64,000 nucleotides of DNA from Nymphaea colorata (GCF_008831285.2 NC_045139.1:19140354-19204353); one strand, 5' to 3'; shown: positions 23,236-36,141, numbered from the stretch's first letter. Numbers and translations are program-made. Notes: generated by a model from the sequence alone, not told the origin.

Positions 23236-26200
23236 GCCAAAGACCAAGTGGGACTATATGCGGTGATGATCTGTCAAAGACTCTCAAGAGTGGCAGGCTT
23301 GGCAGGAAGGGAGAAAAATGTGTATTGTTTTGTTTGAAGAATACAGTATATAAAAATTTGTGGATGAGAAGAGTGTGTCACGTGGAGGGCAAATTGGTGG
23401 GGTTTTGTCTCGAAGAGTATAAACGTAAATGAACTTTTGAGACATTCAATCCCAAAAAGTAGAATGTCGAGAAAAAAAAAAATCAGCAAGACACTGAAAC
23501 CGCTAGCGGTCTAGCGCCTCAAGATTGGCCGTGAACCTTCCGCCCGGTGAATTATAAAATTCTTAGTGAGCCTCCTCTCTCTCTCTCTCTTAAACTTAAC
23601 ATTTTTAATAATACACGTATAAGAGCTGGACAGCTTTTCTTCAATGAAAATGGAAAGTTTAGTGTTGCTTTAGAAAAGTAATATTTAGTTTATATGTTCT
23701 CATTTGTTTTTAAAAGTAAAAATAAAAGAAAAGTGCATTTCTTAATTGGGTTTGCGGTTGGCCGTCTTTTAGTATGATTCTCGAGTTTGCCAACTATGGC
23801 TTTCAGTGTTTGGAGTAATGTTTTCATTATGCTTCAATTTGTATATATCCCGGACATGTCCGGTGCAACAGCCCTCTTTGAAGATTTCCTCCTTTAAGAT
23901 CTGCCGATCTTTATTTTATTTATACTACAGAAAATTTCAAGTGCATTGCATTTTTGTTTAATGAAATAAAGCATCAGTTACTGTAGTGAAATTGTTAAAT
24001 TTGAAAGCCTACAATATAACATTTTTAAAGTAGGATAATGAAAAGTGTATGTCCCGTACGTTATCTTGTGCAGCATGTCCACACCAATAACAAGGTGTGC
24101 ATTGTTCGTATTCTAGACATTTGAATGAACCATTTCAATGGACAAGAGCGTAGGAAGTTGCACAACAATTACATCCATTTGCCTCTTTAAGAAGGTGTTT
24201 GGTAGCAGAAATGTTGCATTTTTTGAAACCGATGTCTTGCATTCCAAAAAATGGAGCATTCCTGTCACCAAACACGCTCTAAGGGGCATTTAATAACCCA
24301 TGTAATGGTAGAACAGGACCACCTCCATTCCAATATAGGATAAACAGGTGAATCAAACACAAGGTCTCAAAGTTCACTCATTTTAGAAACAGCATTTGTT
24401 CTCCTTGTTCTTGGTGCCTAGAACGGGAAGTTAAGTCTTGTTCCCACCTCTCGTCTCTTATTAAACATGTCCACTTCCTCTTTCTTCTTCTTTCTCTTTC
24501 ATCCCTTGTTAGCCTTTTAGGTCTTGGTTTCTCGGACAAAGAGCCGTTAATGAGTGTATCTTTTATTTGATTTTTGTAGGTGCTACTATCCTATTAACAT
24601 TAACAGTTAAATTGGGTTTAAGAGTATTTATGTGGTTTGCGTACATGTGTATTTATTTGAAGTATCTTGGAATTGCGGGTCTCTCTTTAAACTTATAGTG
24701 TCGACTTTCCATGCTGCAAAAAGGAAGACAACAATATACAAGTTGAAACATAAAAGCGATGTCACAAGAAGACGCTGTAAGAAGCCCTGGGCCACTTATT
24801 GATAAAATAACAAAAATATTTTTTGTTAAGATAGAAAAATGTGTTTTGTTGAGATAGTAGTGCATTTATAGTGAGAGTTATTTCGTCATTGTATGTCAAA
24901 AATTAACGTTTTCTATCAATAAGCAGTCCTTCTAGAGTTTCTCTCAAACAATAACGGTCTTTTTTGTTAACTTTTACAAGTTAAAGTGTGGACTTGTTAT
25001 TTGCTAGGGCGTTAGGGACTCTCTTAAAATTTTCTTCTAATTATTTTCACAATTTAGGCAGTTTATAAATATATAAAGTAAGTAAATGAAAAATGGTGAT
25101 CAATTTAATGGATATATAATCCACAAAGTGCTACAATGTGAATTTAATTTTTGCTTTAGTCTGAATTTGGGATTTTGCAATACTTTAGATTAGTTTATTG
25201 TAAACTAATGGCGGTAGATTTTGCATGTAGGTTTAACAATCATGTCCAACTTTAAACCTATGACCGATCCAAATAACAAAGTAATATCCGGCCTAAACTG
25301 CATTCCTTTTATGTCTTCTGGGTTTATGGTTGTATCAGGATACCTTTAACTTGATGTCGTCTATACCGGTGGTTTATTTCGTCGCTGTACCCACTTATAG
25401 CGGTGGCGCACTGCGCCGCTATATACCCTAAGTACAGAGAGAGAGAGAGAGATATTCAACTTTACCGTATTATACCTGAATGTCAGGTTTCTCGTTGTAT
25501 AATACATGTACATGTTTTTTATGACAATGGTCTTAAGTTCAACTCTCTAATTTAAAAGGTTCCTCGTTGTATAATACTCATACATGTTTTTTGTGACAAT
25601 GGTCTTAAGTCCAACTCTCTAATTTCAAAATTTTACATATTAAGATACAACAACGGAATCATTCATCATAAAAATTTTAACTAATTAAGTCTGATAAGCG
25701 AGCCTATATTCTTAAGAATATTGCATTAGTATTTCATAAATCTACATCCAATATTAAACCAAATTCACTAAATGCTAATTACCAAACACTTCTTAAATAA
25801 CATTGGTGGACAAGTAGTTCAAGCTGAAAAATTCAAATAGAAGGTAAAATATCGTTAAATAAGCAGCAGATAAGCCGAGAAAATGTAGGAGATAAAGACG
25901 ACAAATAACCGTCCCTAGGAGTCCAGCCAGGCGCTCTGGTTCGTCTCCAGATGGACGGTTCTCATCAGATTTCTTCCAACAGGTGGCGTGATCTGACATG
26001 CTAGGACCCTCAAGGGGCATTTTAGTCTTTTTGAGGCCACGCCACGTAGGAACAACACGAGGAAGTTTCCGGACTTTCCCTTTTCCCGAATCTACCCTTT
26101 TCTCCACAACGATCCGACGGCTCTCGTTAACTGACCTCTTTCTCCCCTTTAGTAAAAGTATTTTGATAAATGGCCTCTTCAAAAACGGGTCTCTAAATAT

Positions 26201-26696
26201 GTTATATTTTTTATCTGAGGAGAAGGATCATAAATAAATAAGTTTCTTCTAAAAATAACTTTTTTGGAAAGTTGCAATTTGTAAAAATGAGCTACCTAAG
26301 TAATTGGTGTTGCTTTTCATCCTAGTTCAACTTTAAGAATTTAAAAAGTTAATGTCACCAACAATTTATACATTTTTAAAGGAGCATATTCTGAAATAGA
26401 TCTCGAACCTCCTGCTTCGCGTGCAGAACCTTTTTATTATTATACTACTTCTTTTGACACTTGAAGCATCTGTTTCAGTAAAAAAAAAAGAAAAAAAAGA
26501 AAAACCCAAGTCTCTGTTTTATTATAGCAAGTGACAACAGAAGCAGGGTAAGATTAAGAAATTGGAAACATTGAGGTCGTTTTCCAAATTGTGGGATAAA
26601 TGTAGGGTCTGAGGAGAAAATTGTTCCCGGATTATAACCGCTCCATGACCTTGCCCTTTGGGGCCGTAACTATTCTCCTTTTGGGATTCCTTTTTG
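23236..26696. other. AT-rich spacer upstream of the sterol methyltransferase gene
   Basis: Contains a Tourist-like element (24191-24279), a GC-rich hairpin (25396-25423) and a 72-bp tandem duplication (about 25486-25630, unit containing CTCGTTGTATAATAC and GACAATGGTCTTAAGT). A less AT-rich stretch at 25900-26170 has an unrecognised 129-codon minus-strand open frame and is more likely distal promoter. Confidence 0.5.
24191..24279. mobile_element. Tourist-like (PIF/Harbinger-type) mini-element, 89 bp
   Basis: Ends GAAGGTGTTTGGT and ACCAAACACGCTC are inverted repeats of 11 of 13 bases, and pairing continues inward (AGAAATG.TGCATTTTTT against AAAAAATGGAGCATTCCT). The element is flanked on both sides by TAA, the usual target of this superfamily. 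Confidence 0.7.
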
Positions 26697-26831
26697 TATA
26701 TATCAGTGGGAAACTGTGAGCGTGTGTCTGTCTCTCTTTCTTTCTCTCTGTGTCTCCCGGGGAGCATCTTTGGAGCGGAAGGAAGCGGCGGCAGAGTGGT
26801 GGTGGGGAGAGAGGGAGAGGCGGAGGGAGAG
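26697..26831 (+). promoter_or_regulatory. core promoter and CT-rich 5' UTR of SMT2
   Basis: TATATAT at 26697-26703 is followed about 25-55 bp later by a CT-rich initiator/leader region (26726-26757) and a GA-rich leader up to the ATG. No upstream ATG lies in the presumed leader. Placement of the start of transcription is inferred. Confidence 0.45.
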
Positions 26832-27905
26832 ATGGAGACGGTGGCGTTACTGTGTACGACGGGGCTGGTGTTCGCGGGTCTGTACTGGTTCGTGTGCGTG
26901 CTGGGAGCGGCGGAGCAGAAGGGGAAGAGGGCGGTGGATCTGGGCGGCGGCTCCATCTCCAGGGAGAAGGTGGAGGACAAGTACAAGCAGTACTGGGCCT
27001 TCTTCCGGAAGCCCAAGGAGATCGAGCGGGCGGAGACGGTGCCGCACTTCGTGGACACCTTCTACAACCTCGTGACCGACATTTACGAGTGGGGATGGGG
27101 GCAGAGCTTCCACTTCTCCCCCTCCGTTAAGGGGAAGTCCCACAAGGAGGCCACCAGGCTTCACGAGGCCCACGCGGTTGACCTCCTGAACGTCGGCCCC
27201 GGCGACCGGATCATCGACGTCGGGTGCGGCGTCGGAGGGCCGATGCGAGCCATCGCCGCGCATTCTGGTGCCAACGTCGTGGGGATCACCATCAACCAGT
27301 ACCAGGTGGAACGGGCCAAGACCCACAACAAGAAGGCGGGGCTGGACTCCCTCTGCGAGGTCGTCTGCGGCAACTTCCTCCAGATGCCCTTCCCTGATGC
27401 CAGCTTCGATGGAGCGTACTCCATTGAAGCCACTTGCCATGCCCCGAAGCTCGAGGACGTCTACTCGGAGGTCTTCCGGGTGCTCAAGCCTGGGAAGCTC
27501 TACGTCTCCTACGAGTGGGTGACGACGCACAAGTACCGGCCGGAAAATGCGGAGCACGTCGAGATTATCCACGGGATCGAGCAGGGAGACGCGCTGCCTG
27601 GGCTGAGGAGCTACGCGGACCTCCCGGAGGTGGCCAGAAAGGTCGGTTTCGAGGTGGTGAAGGAGGAGGACCTGGCTCTGCCACCTGCATTGCCGTGGTG
27701 GACGAGGCTGAAGATGGGGAAGCTGGCCTACTGGCGGAACAACCTTGTGGTGATGGTGCTCACCTTCCTCGGTATCGCTCCGAAGGGCGTTGATGATGTC
27801 CACGAAATGCTGTTCAAGACCGCCGGTTACCTCACCAGGGGAGGCGAGACCGGAATCTTTACCCCCATGCACATGATTCTCCTCAGGAAACCCATCTCTT
27901 CGTAA
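26832..27905 (+). CDS. SMT2: 24-methylenesterol C-methyltransferase 2 (sterol methyltransferase 2)
   Basis: Intronless frame of 357 aa, close to the usual 360 for plant SMT2/3. The enzyme transfers the second methyl group from S-adenosylmethionine to the C-24 side chain of 24-methylenelophenol, committing flux to 24-ethyl sterols such as sitosterol, at the ER. An N-terminal hydrophobic segment (residues 5-25) is the membrane anchor. Sterol-site region YEWGWGQSFHF is at 85-95, SAM motif IIDVGCGVGGP at 127-137, SIEATCHAP at 197-205, and VLKPGKLYVSYEWV at 217-230; all key residues are present. The ATG at 26832 starts METVALL, the expected terminus; the in-frame extension upstream has no ATG. The gene is strongly GC-rich, especially at third positions, in contrast to its AT-rich surroundings. 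Confidence 0.97.
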   Translation: METVALLCTTGLVFAGLYWFVCVLGAAEQKGKRAVDLGGGSISREKVEDKYKQYWAFFRKPKEIERAETVPHFVDTFYNLVTDIYEWGWGQSFHFSPSVKGKSHKEATRLHEAHAVDLLNVGPGDRIIDVGCGVGGPMRAIAAHSGANVVGITINQYQVERAKTHNKKAGLDSLCEVVCGNFLQMPFPDASFDGAYSIEATCHAPKLEDVYSEVFRVLKPGKLYVSYEWVTTHKYRPENAEHVEIIHGIEQGDALPGLRSYADLPEVARKVGFEVVKEEDLALPPALPWWTRLKMGKLAYWRNNLVVMVLTFLGIAPKGVDDVHEMLFKTAGYLTRGGETGIFTPMHMILLRKPISS

Positions 27906-30900
27906 AGCGAGAACAAAAAGAAAAATAAATGGTGTTCACAGAGGAGAACCATGAGCAAAGCAGAAGCGAGCCGCATCCAAAAGCTTGACGAATTGAAGGT
28001 TGCCCTTGTGGTACAAGCAATCCTCTTTCTCTCTCTATGTATCTCTCTGGTAGTTATTGGTAATTAAGTTTGTTTTAGTTAGGAATGCATAGATCTCAGG
28101 AAAGAGGGAGTGAAGAAGATGTTGTTCTTTTCCCTTGCTTTCTTTCTTTTTGTTTTTTTTCCTTTTCTTTCCCTTGGGTTTAATGTACTGGTTACTTTCT
28201 GATCTTTGATGTTTGTGAGGAAGACGGGGGGAGGGGAACTGAAGCTAATTTAATTATCGTCTATTTGGTTTTCTCTTTCTTCTATTGCTTTCTTGCATCT
28301 TTACTCACTTTCTGTAATGAATTTACGTTGGTTGGTAGTGATCCCATCTGCTTATGGTACTGATGTGTTTGTGTACTCACGTTCAGTGAAATCTCAGGTT
28401 ATTTTGGTTTCTCAAATGTGGAATTATTTTTCTGTGTGTTGCTTCGTATTCTGTTTGAAATTTGAATTGGAAGATGAATTTGGTCAGATTGGTGGAATCA
28501 ATTGCTTCTTTATGTATGCATACGATGTGAGTTGTCCTTTTGACTTTCTTTATATATTAAACGATTAAAAAAAAACAAAACAAACAAAACTTGGTGGCTT
28601 CTGGTTGTCTTCTCGTAGAGTACCTGAGGACGTGTGATAAAATAAAGAAAGCAAGCTATCGATTAGTGGTCCTTCTATACGTGTTCTCAGAGTGGAGCAT
28701 CTCGCTACTGGTGTTGATCTGAAAAACCTGCGTGTAAATATCAGAGGAATGCTTCGTTTTCTCTACCACTTGTTTTTATATGGTTGTCCATTTTCTTGTG
28801 ATTCTGCCAATTTGTGGTGACGGTGGTGGTAGCCGGCCTTATTGTTGTCTTCCCTTTTTTCTTTTTCATTTTTCTGCTTTTCTGTCCTTGTTTTGTTTCA
28901 AGGCCTTTCTTCTTCCTCGTGCTTTCGCGTGTTCCTCTTTTCTGCAAGCTTTCCAGCTAAAAAATTCACCCTGTTCACTTGTCCCTTCTTTGGGGAGGTA
29001 TCTTGTCGCTTTAATGAGGTCGACACCTTGCTTTCTTGCTTTTAAGGCAAAAAACTCTGCACTCTGATTATTAAACTCTAGGATCTCTTTTCATGCCAAT
29101 GTGATTATCTGTAGAATACTGCCCCTTGGTTCGTCGTGTTAATGTGCGGTGATGATCTGGAAAGTATTGTTGGTGCTTGTATGGAGAGAAGAGGACTTTT
29201 GCTTGCCTTCACATATGGATGGAGAACATCGGTCTTTGTACGTTGTGTGAATATGGTTAGGCTAACGCATCTGTGGATTCAATTCACACTAAAGTCCGAG
29301 TGTGTGTGAATGAAATCATTCGGATATTCCACTGTGAAGTGTGAACCTCTTCATGGTTTATAACTGTTGCTTTGTGCTTTTTTGTAAAAAAAAAAGAAAA
29401 AGAAAAAACGTTGCTCTGAAATTTCAACGAAGTATATACCTCAACCGAATCGGAGGTCTTCAGCATGAAGATTCCTTTCTCTAACAAAATAGAAAATGAA
29501 ATTGTTTTTCATCTTTTGCCTGGACCCAGTGTCATCCTCTCGGTGGAAAGCTATTCTCTTTGCTAGGGAAACCTTTTGAGATGCGGCTGACACCGTAGAT
29601 TTGGGTCGGTCTTATCTCAATCTCTTTCTACGTTTTTAGTGGAACCTCTTTTCAACGTTTTTAGTGGAACCTCTTTTCAGGTGAGCAGAACTCATTGTCC
29701 GACTCTAGTTTCCCTCTTTCCCTTGTTCCTAGATCTAGAGGAGTGTTGGAATCAAGGGGTGAGATTTCTACGACCTTTAACTTGCATTCAGAGACCCACT
29801 CCCCTTTTGTTCCATCCTACAGGTTAAGCTAGAGATGTATCTGGGCCGATTGAGCTATGCCTCTTTGAGCTACTGGAGCCTTTTCTTATTTTGGATCCCT
29901 TAGCTGAAACTTAAGCTACTCATTGAAGAGAGTCTTTGACTAGGTGAAGAGTGTTATGTTGAAGGCCTTTTATATGTTTTGAAACTTTGGTAGTGTTTGA
30001 TCTCATATAGCTGCTTGGTCGCGGCTCACTTTTTGGGTTGGTGGTAAAATTTTTTGGCTAATGATGTAGGTTCATTTGAAATTTTCCAGCTTAAAGATTA
30101 TGGTAAAAACTTTTATCCGGAATGTTTGGGCATGTGCATGTTTTTGTGTTGTCTATTCTTCTCTTTCTTGTCTAGAAAGAAATAGAAATTCTTTGCCTCC
30201 TAAATGCCAGTAATTTCATGCAATGTTTGTTCACGAAAATGTCGCCATTGATCAAGCACCCTCCAACTGGTGAAGCTTTTGAATTTTGAAATTTTTTTCT
30301 ATACATAGCACATGTATCTCTATCCTGTCCAACCTTATAAGCATTTATTAGAATGCACGGCTTGTGCAAATCTATTTCCGAACAAATTTTGATTTAATTC
30401 AAGTTCTTGGAACAGTATCGCTATTAGTCTTTTGTTCCAAGATAGTGAAAGGCCATAGTCAGGTGAGGAAAACCTTCTACCTATAATAAAGAACTCACTG
30501 GTTTTAGGGGTTCACTTCTTGGCCTGTGTATAACCTCTCTGTGAAGAACATCTCCGATGCCTTATTTAAAAGGTGTTTGATAAGTGGGGAGCATGTTTCT
30601 TGTATTTTAAAATCCATAATAAGAGCCAACAAATGAAATGCATGTGGTTACATCTCCATCGACACAGACAATGAATGTGAAAACTCAGACGAATGTAACA
30701 TGGACTATATGTAACAGAAATGAAGCTTGTAGTTAAAAAGCTTGGAATAGATGAAAGAGTCTGGTGAATGTACCATTCACTAGGTGTAACAAGAACGTAT
30801 CGACTTAACTCATACAAGTATGTTAATTGATGGAAGTTTGTTTGCAATACAGAATAATGGCGTCTATGAACATCAAACTGATGATCAGGCGGCAACCAAC

Positions 30901-31967
30901 TCGAAATAAAAACACGAGGAGATGAAGTTTCTTTTTGTTTTCTTTGTCTTATTATTGTTATTAATACTATGGTATACATGCATTATTCGTGAATAACATC
31001 GCAGGGGCTCCGAGGACATTGACAGTTCCCCACGAAGAATTGAATGAGGGGGGAGCAGTTGGAAGGAAGGAGCTTTGGGAACGAGCAGAAGAGACAAAAA
31101 AAGGGGGTAAGTTTGAAGCGATAAATGGCTTCACTTGGACCACGGGGTTGAAGACAAAGGTCATCAATGGCGGGTCATTGTAGAGGGCAGCGAAGATGCA
31201 GGGAAGGGGACAACGAGAGAAGTGCCTTTTATCGAAAGGCGGTCCTCTGTTACAGACGCCATTAAAGACAGTCATAGTCACGACAGATCTGTCCAAGTTG
31301 GAGCCTAGGCCTTAGATCTTCCTATCACTTGGGCGCCAGCTCAATCCGTCAGGGATGATTTCGCCACATCCTCCAAGTGGCACCTTAATTTTATGTACTT
31401 TCTCCCTCATGCAGATAGGAACACATAGTTAATAGGATTGAATTGATCAGCCATATGATTAATTTACATGATTTCTTTCAAAATATAATTTTCGACAGTA
31501 AGTGGCTCCCAATAAAAGTGGAAGATGGGATTCACCATTTCTTTAATCTACTTTTTTTTTTTTGACATCTCAAGTTCATATACACCAATCAAAAAGACTG
31601 TTGTAGCTACTAGGCGACAGAATCGATCTTAAAATTTATTAACATTTTCTAAAATGGGTATTGTCAATAATTCCGTTAGTATAGAAACCATTAAAAAAAC
31701 AGTCAATAACTTATTGGGTATTGTGTGGAGTATTTACAAGGAAGAAGTACCATTAGAGTAATATTTTCAAAGGAATTGCATATAGATTGCATATAGATCT
31801 GATGGCTCTAGAACTGTTAGGCCTATGTTATATGAAATAGTACCTAGAATTACTACAAGAAAAAATATATAAAAGATCTTTAAGCCATGCTAGTTCCCCA
31901 TTAGGGATCTAACCTTTTGAGTCATGACCATGTCAGTTATTTTGACTAAGACTGATAGCAATATATA
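27906..31967. other. 3' flank of SMT2 and spacer
   Basis: The first few hundred bases are the SMT2 3' UTR with T-rich tracts. At 29631-29679 a 25-bp unit (CGTTTTTAGTGGAACCTCTT plus five bases) is duplicated in tandem. The stretch 30990-31300 is less AT-rich with overlapping unrecognised open frames on both strands. No gene supported. Confidence 0.5.
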
Positions 31968-32158
31968 CAGAGGCGAAGTCAGGATTTTTTTTAGGGACGG
32001 ACCGACAGTCCAACCTGTGAATCTGAGTAGGACCAACTGAATTGAAATCCAAAAAATACATAGCGCAATTAAAAAATTTTATTTTTTTCATTGTAATTTT
32101 TTTTTCATTAGCCGGAAAGGGGCCATGGCATAGGCAGCCTCCCTTCCTTCCACCCCTG
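31968..32158 (+). mobile_element. hAT-type MITE, 191 bp, with perfect 8-bp target duplication
   Basis: Starts CAGAGGCGAAGTCAGG and ends CCACCCCTG. The interior includes GGACGGACCGACAGTCCAA, AAAAAATACATAGCGCAATT and GGGGCCATGGCATAGGCAG, all matched in the copy at 36142-36337. It is flanked by AATATATA at 31960-31967 and 32159-32166; the flank is low-complexity because it abuts a TA run, so the duplication alone is not proof. Confidence 0.85.
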
Positions 32159-32250
32159 AATATATATATATATATACAAAAATCTTCTGCTTCCATAGCA
32201 CAATGTTCAATGCATGGCATTGAGCTGCCCTGAAGTTCAGATGGTTTTAC

Positions 32251-32254
<4 letters not shown>

Positions 32255-32312
<58 letters not shown>
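32255..32312. repeat. (TA)n microsatellite
   Basis: About 25 TA units ending in a short TG run. Confidence 0.95.
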
Positions 32313-32313
<1 letters not shown>

Positions 32314-33848
32314 ATAAAATTTTGGATGTCCTACGTACTTAGCATTCAAATCCTGACTTTACTCGTTACCACACTAAGGAATATCCGAATCATCGGATAC
32401 CATCGTAGTTGTGTATCTCCATTGAATATTATCTCTTTGCATCCCTAACATCTAAGGATATTGCTGTCAGATTCAGATCAGAGTGACATTCTCACCTTGA
32501 ATCCTTATTAATTTGTGTACTCGACTAAAAATGCACTCATGGATAATAAATGCACGTCATAACGTATCAAAATCATACTGTTTTCTTCCTTGTTAAAGGA
32601 CGTAATAAAGCTGCATCTCCAACGCTATCTGGTCCAAATTCTAATTCTGTAGGATAACTTCGCCGAAATCATGGGCTATGGGGAGTTTAATTCAAATATG
32701 TATCTGAATTCTGCTTCAACTGCAGTGGTTGAATGTGGGCTTTAGGCACATTCTCATAACTTAAACCTCTCAGACTTGAAGCACTAATTGATCATCCACT
32801 GCTTAGCCAAAACGGAGAAAGAACAACATTTTTCTGAACTTAAGCAGCTTATATATGTGCCGAACATGAAAAACCGATGACCATGAACATCTGGCTTTCT
32901 TCATCTTGATCCCTTACTCAAAAGATCTGAAACATCCGGTGATCTACTATATCATGTTCTTAAACTTTCTTGATCGATCTCTAGCCCACATTAAAGATGG
33001 TGGCGCGCGCACAGGTTCATCTCCACAGTTGCAGGTGGTGGTATCACAGAACTTTAACGGTATGATTTTGCCGCCGGAATCCGTTAAGATCGAAACTTCC
33101 GTTGAGTTAGTTGCTCGGCGATCGAGAAGCTTGTTTGTCATGTTATGTTGAGGTTCTCCAATGGGTCTGAAATTCATCGGATCAACTAAACAGAAACGCT
33201 TATTTGGTGTGTCAAAGGCAACGGATTCAGAACAGAAAATTCTGTGCAAAAGAGAGAGAACGAATTTACAACTTGGCAATACCAGAAAAAAAGAGAGATT
33301 GTCTTAATAAACTGTATTTCTTTCTCATCTCAATCAATGCGGACTGTTCTAGAAAATTTGGTCATTTCAAACCATAGGTTGTACATATTTAGTTTATATA
33401 TGTATGAAGAGTGAATTGTGCATTAATCAATTTTTTCTGTCTACTATTTTTGTATTCTCATTAAAGGAGTGAGGTTGTCGGTCACGTATATATAGTATCT
33501 TATTTTTTTCTAGGACTGTAGCCCAAAAAGTTCGGTCTTTGTCTATATTTAATGTATATTGTTGAGAACTGATTGAAACAAAGAAGAAACAATTATGAGG
33601 CTTTATTGTGGCTCGTTAGCAACTAATCTACTTATAAGGTATAAAGGCACAAAGAGTGACTGGCTTAATTTTGGAATTTACTTCTTTCCTATTAAATATT
33701 CGTTGTTGAGCATTTGATAAAGCAAAACTGTTATGAAATCATTTTATAGATAACAGGTTCAAACAGAGCGTCGATTTCTCAAACTGTGCAAATGGTCTGG
33801 CCCCTTGCACACTCAAAGGACGGACCATCCAACAGCTCTAAAATTTCG

Positions 33849-33903
<55 letters not shown>

Positions 33904-34209
33904 TTATAGTTATCAAACCTTCATATGCTAAACTTAGTGGGAATCCTTTAGGCAATTGATTCAAAGGAGATCAGATAATAAATATTAAGAGCAAATATAG
34001 ATGTTAAGTTATTTTTTCACGAGTCTAAAATAACCCTCAAAGACGATAAGAGATTTCATTTAAGGAAATTCATTTGTTTCTCTCTCTCTCTCTCTCATCC
34101 TTTGAAGGGTATTTGGACTCTTGAACAAACACCTATCCTGCATATTTGCAACTCAATTTTCACTATTTGATCTCATTGGAACGACCCAAACGATTTCCAT
34201 TAAAGTATG

Positions 34210-34247
<38 letters not shown>

Positions 34248-35343
34248 GTTGATTTTTATTGGATTCAGTAGGAAAAATCCTGTATAGATCCACATCATTA
34301 CTAGTAGAAGTGAAAGCAGATTGTCGAGGATCTTCGCTTCTTGCTACTGAAATTCACTCTTTGTCTAAGCAATAGATTTCATGCAGCACTGATTTGAGAA
34401 CTCCAACTTGGATCAGAGAGACACTTAGTGCATCACAGATGTCTCTCTCTCTCTCTCGATCTCTCTTTAGATATTTACATATTATTATATAGTAGGTAAC
34501 CCTTAGATGTATGTCTGGTAAGTAATCATCCTAGTCGTTGATTTTTTCAGTATGAAAAGCAAAGAGAAAATCAGAAGAAAGAGTCATTAATTAATGTCAG
34601 ATGAACTAAAATATCTTACTTCTTTTTCCATGTTGATTTTTTCTCAATCTTTCATCTTGAAAAGATCAACAGCCAAAATGATTTCTTACAGATCATACAC
34701 ATAGGGTCACGTGTGTACCAAATTATATATATATATAATTGAAAATATTTTGAAAATCATATACTGCAGATGGAACTCACTATATTAAGCATTATAGTCA
34801 TGCAATTGGTATTCATCTAGTGGGGCCTATCCCTGGCATAAAGGAGTCGGCAAAGTACTAAGCACGCAGAAAAAAAGTTGTGCCTAGAATACAAGAAACC
34901 AGGAGCTGTCTTTTTTTTTTTTGTGATTTGTGAGTGCGGCCCTATAAAAATGAAAGATCTAAACTGGCAGAACTGTGTATTAGTAACTGCTTATTATGAA
35001 ATCATATTTTAGTTATATATTTTTAAGTCAAGGACGTATTCTCAAAGAGGTGACAAATTAATGGTTCATATTGCGCAAAAATTGACAGAAAATTCGAAGT
35101 CTTTTAGAATGATCTTCGTCTAATGCAATTATTTGAATAAATTAATTAATGATAGTGAAAACCATTCGATGATTTAGCTAAGGTGAAAAGCAACTTATAA
35201 CAACAGGTGCACTTATGATAACGCAGTTTGTGGTTTGCACAACAGATAGGGGTTCTAAGGAATTCAAATAGTTGCATGTTAGCTACACTCCTAACTGTAT
35301 GTTTCCAAGGCAAAGGAGCTCCCACAACAGTGATCCGTCCATA
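32313..35343. other. spacer rich in microsatellites
   Basis: Compound (TA)n-(GA)n at 33852-33903, a TC run at 34079-34096, (TG)n-(TA)n at 34210-34248, a TC run at 34441-34458. Open frames at 32906-33279 overlap on both strands and are not recognised. No gene supported. Confidence 0.6.
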
Positions 35344-35517
35344 GAGGGGCAGAGCCAAGAATTTTTCATTAAAGAGCCGAAATATAGTTTCAAAATTTTG
35401 ATGAAAGCCAAAATATCATTTTTCAAAATTTATATAGGATAAATAAAAATTTATAAACTTTATATTTATAATTTTAAAAAAAGTTGAGAGGGGGTCTGCC
35501 CCCTAGCTCTACCCCTG
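35344..35517. mobile_element. hAT-type MITE relative, 174 bp
   Basis: Left end GAGGGGCAGAGCC and right end GCTCTACCCCTG form the CAGGGGCGGAGC-type inverted repeat, with an AT-rich interior that differs from the 191-196 bp copies. Flanks CGTCCATA (35336-35343) and CGTCCGTA (35518-35525) match at 7 of 8 bases. Confidence 0.75.
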
Positions 35518-35683
35518 CGTCCGTACACATGGGGAAGGCCACTGAGGACAAATTCAAGCTCATCATCAGCGTTCAGTTGAGAATCTTTCTTCATGAAGCT
35601 TATATTGGAAGATGTATAGTTTTTTTTTACACAAAATATGTGTATATCCATCTGTTTGTACAAAGTGGAACATTTGGTTACTA

Positions 35684-35973
35684 AGGCTGGGCATCGGGCC
35701 GGGCCGCCAGTGGGTATCTGGTACCCATCCCGATAATTTATTGGGCCAGCCCGGTTGGGCCCCAGTGGGCTTGATATTTTATTTAAATATTTATTTTATT
35801 ATTTTTAATATAAATATAATATTTTATTATGATTATTTACATTTCTATATTATTTTATACTAAATATATATATTTTAAATTTAATCGGGTCCAGCTTGAG
35901 CTCAGGTTTTGAATAGTCGGGCCCAGCCCGGGCCCCAGTTTCGAGTGTCGGGCCGGGTCGGGCCAGCTTACTA
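35684..35973. mobile_element. GGCC-rich small TIR element, copy 2
   Basis: Starts AGGCTGGGCATCGGGCCGGG and ends CGGGCCAGCTTACTA, inverted GC-rich ends around an AT-rich core shared with 17508-17833. The heptamer GTTACTA is present on both sides (35677-35683 and 35974-35980), consistent with a target duplication of 7-8 bp, although the right end is then longer than the left by about five bases. Confidence 0.65.
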
Positions 35974-36141
35974 GTTACTACATAAGTGGAGCAGTTGGTA
36001 TGGAAAAAGGCTGACCAAGGATCAGCTGGAATCCCTGTCTTAAACCAGCAGGATAGTTCAAACTGACATTTTCTTTCGCCGCTCTGATGCACAAATAAGG
36101 TTACGAACGTCTTCCCACATAAGGAATGTGACCTTAATGTT

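Noticed and set aside
25793..26182. 129-codon minus-strand frame upstream of SMT2
   Set aside because: Low-complexity basic protein with no family resemblance; better read as distal promoter.
26694..26831. 46-residue extension of SMT2
   Set aside because: No ATG in the extension (it opens with TTG) and the family starts at the METV-type Met; the stretch is CT/GA-rich leader.
26847..27872. 341-codon open frame antisense to SMT2
   Set aside because: A shadow produced by high GC3 of SMT2; composition and lack of recognisable motifs argue against a real gene.
30566..31296. Overlapping open frames of 60-137 codons on both strands
   Set aside because: No motif, no splice-supported extension, frames on both strands equally open.
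32906..33279. Overlapping 81- and 110-codon frames on opposite strands
   Set aside because: Not recognised; no start context or downstream exons found.
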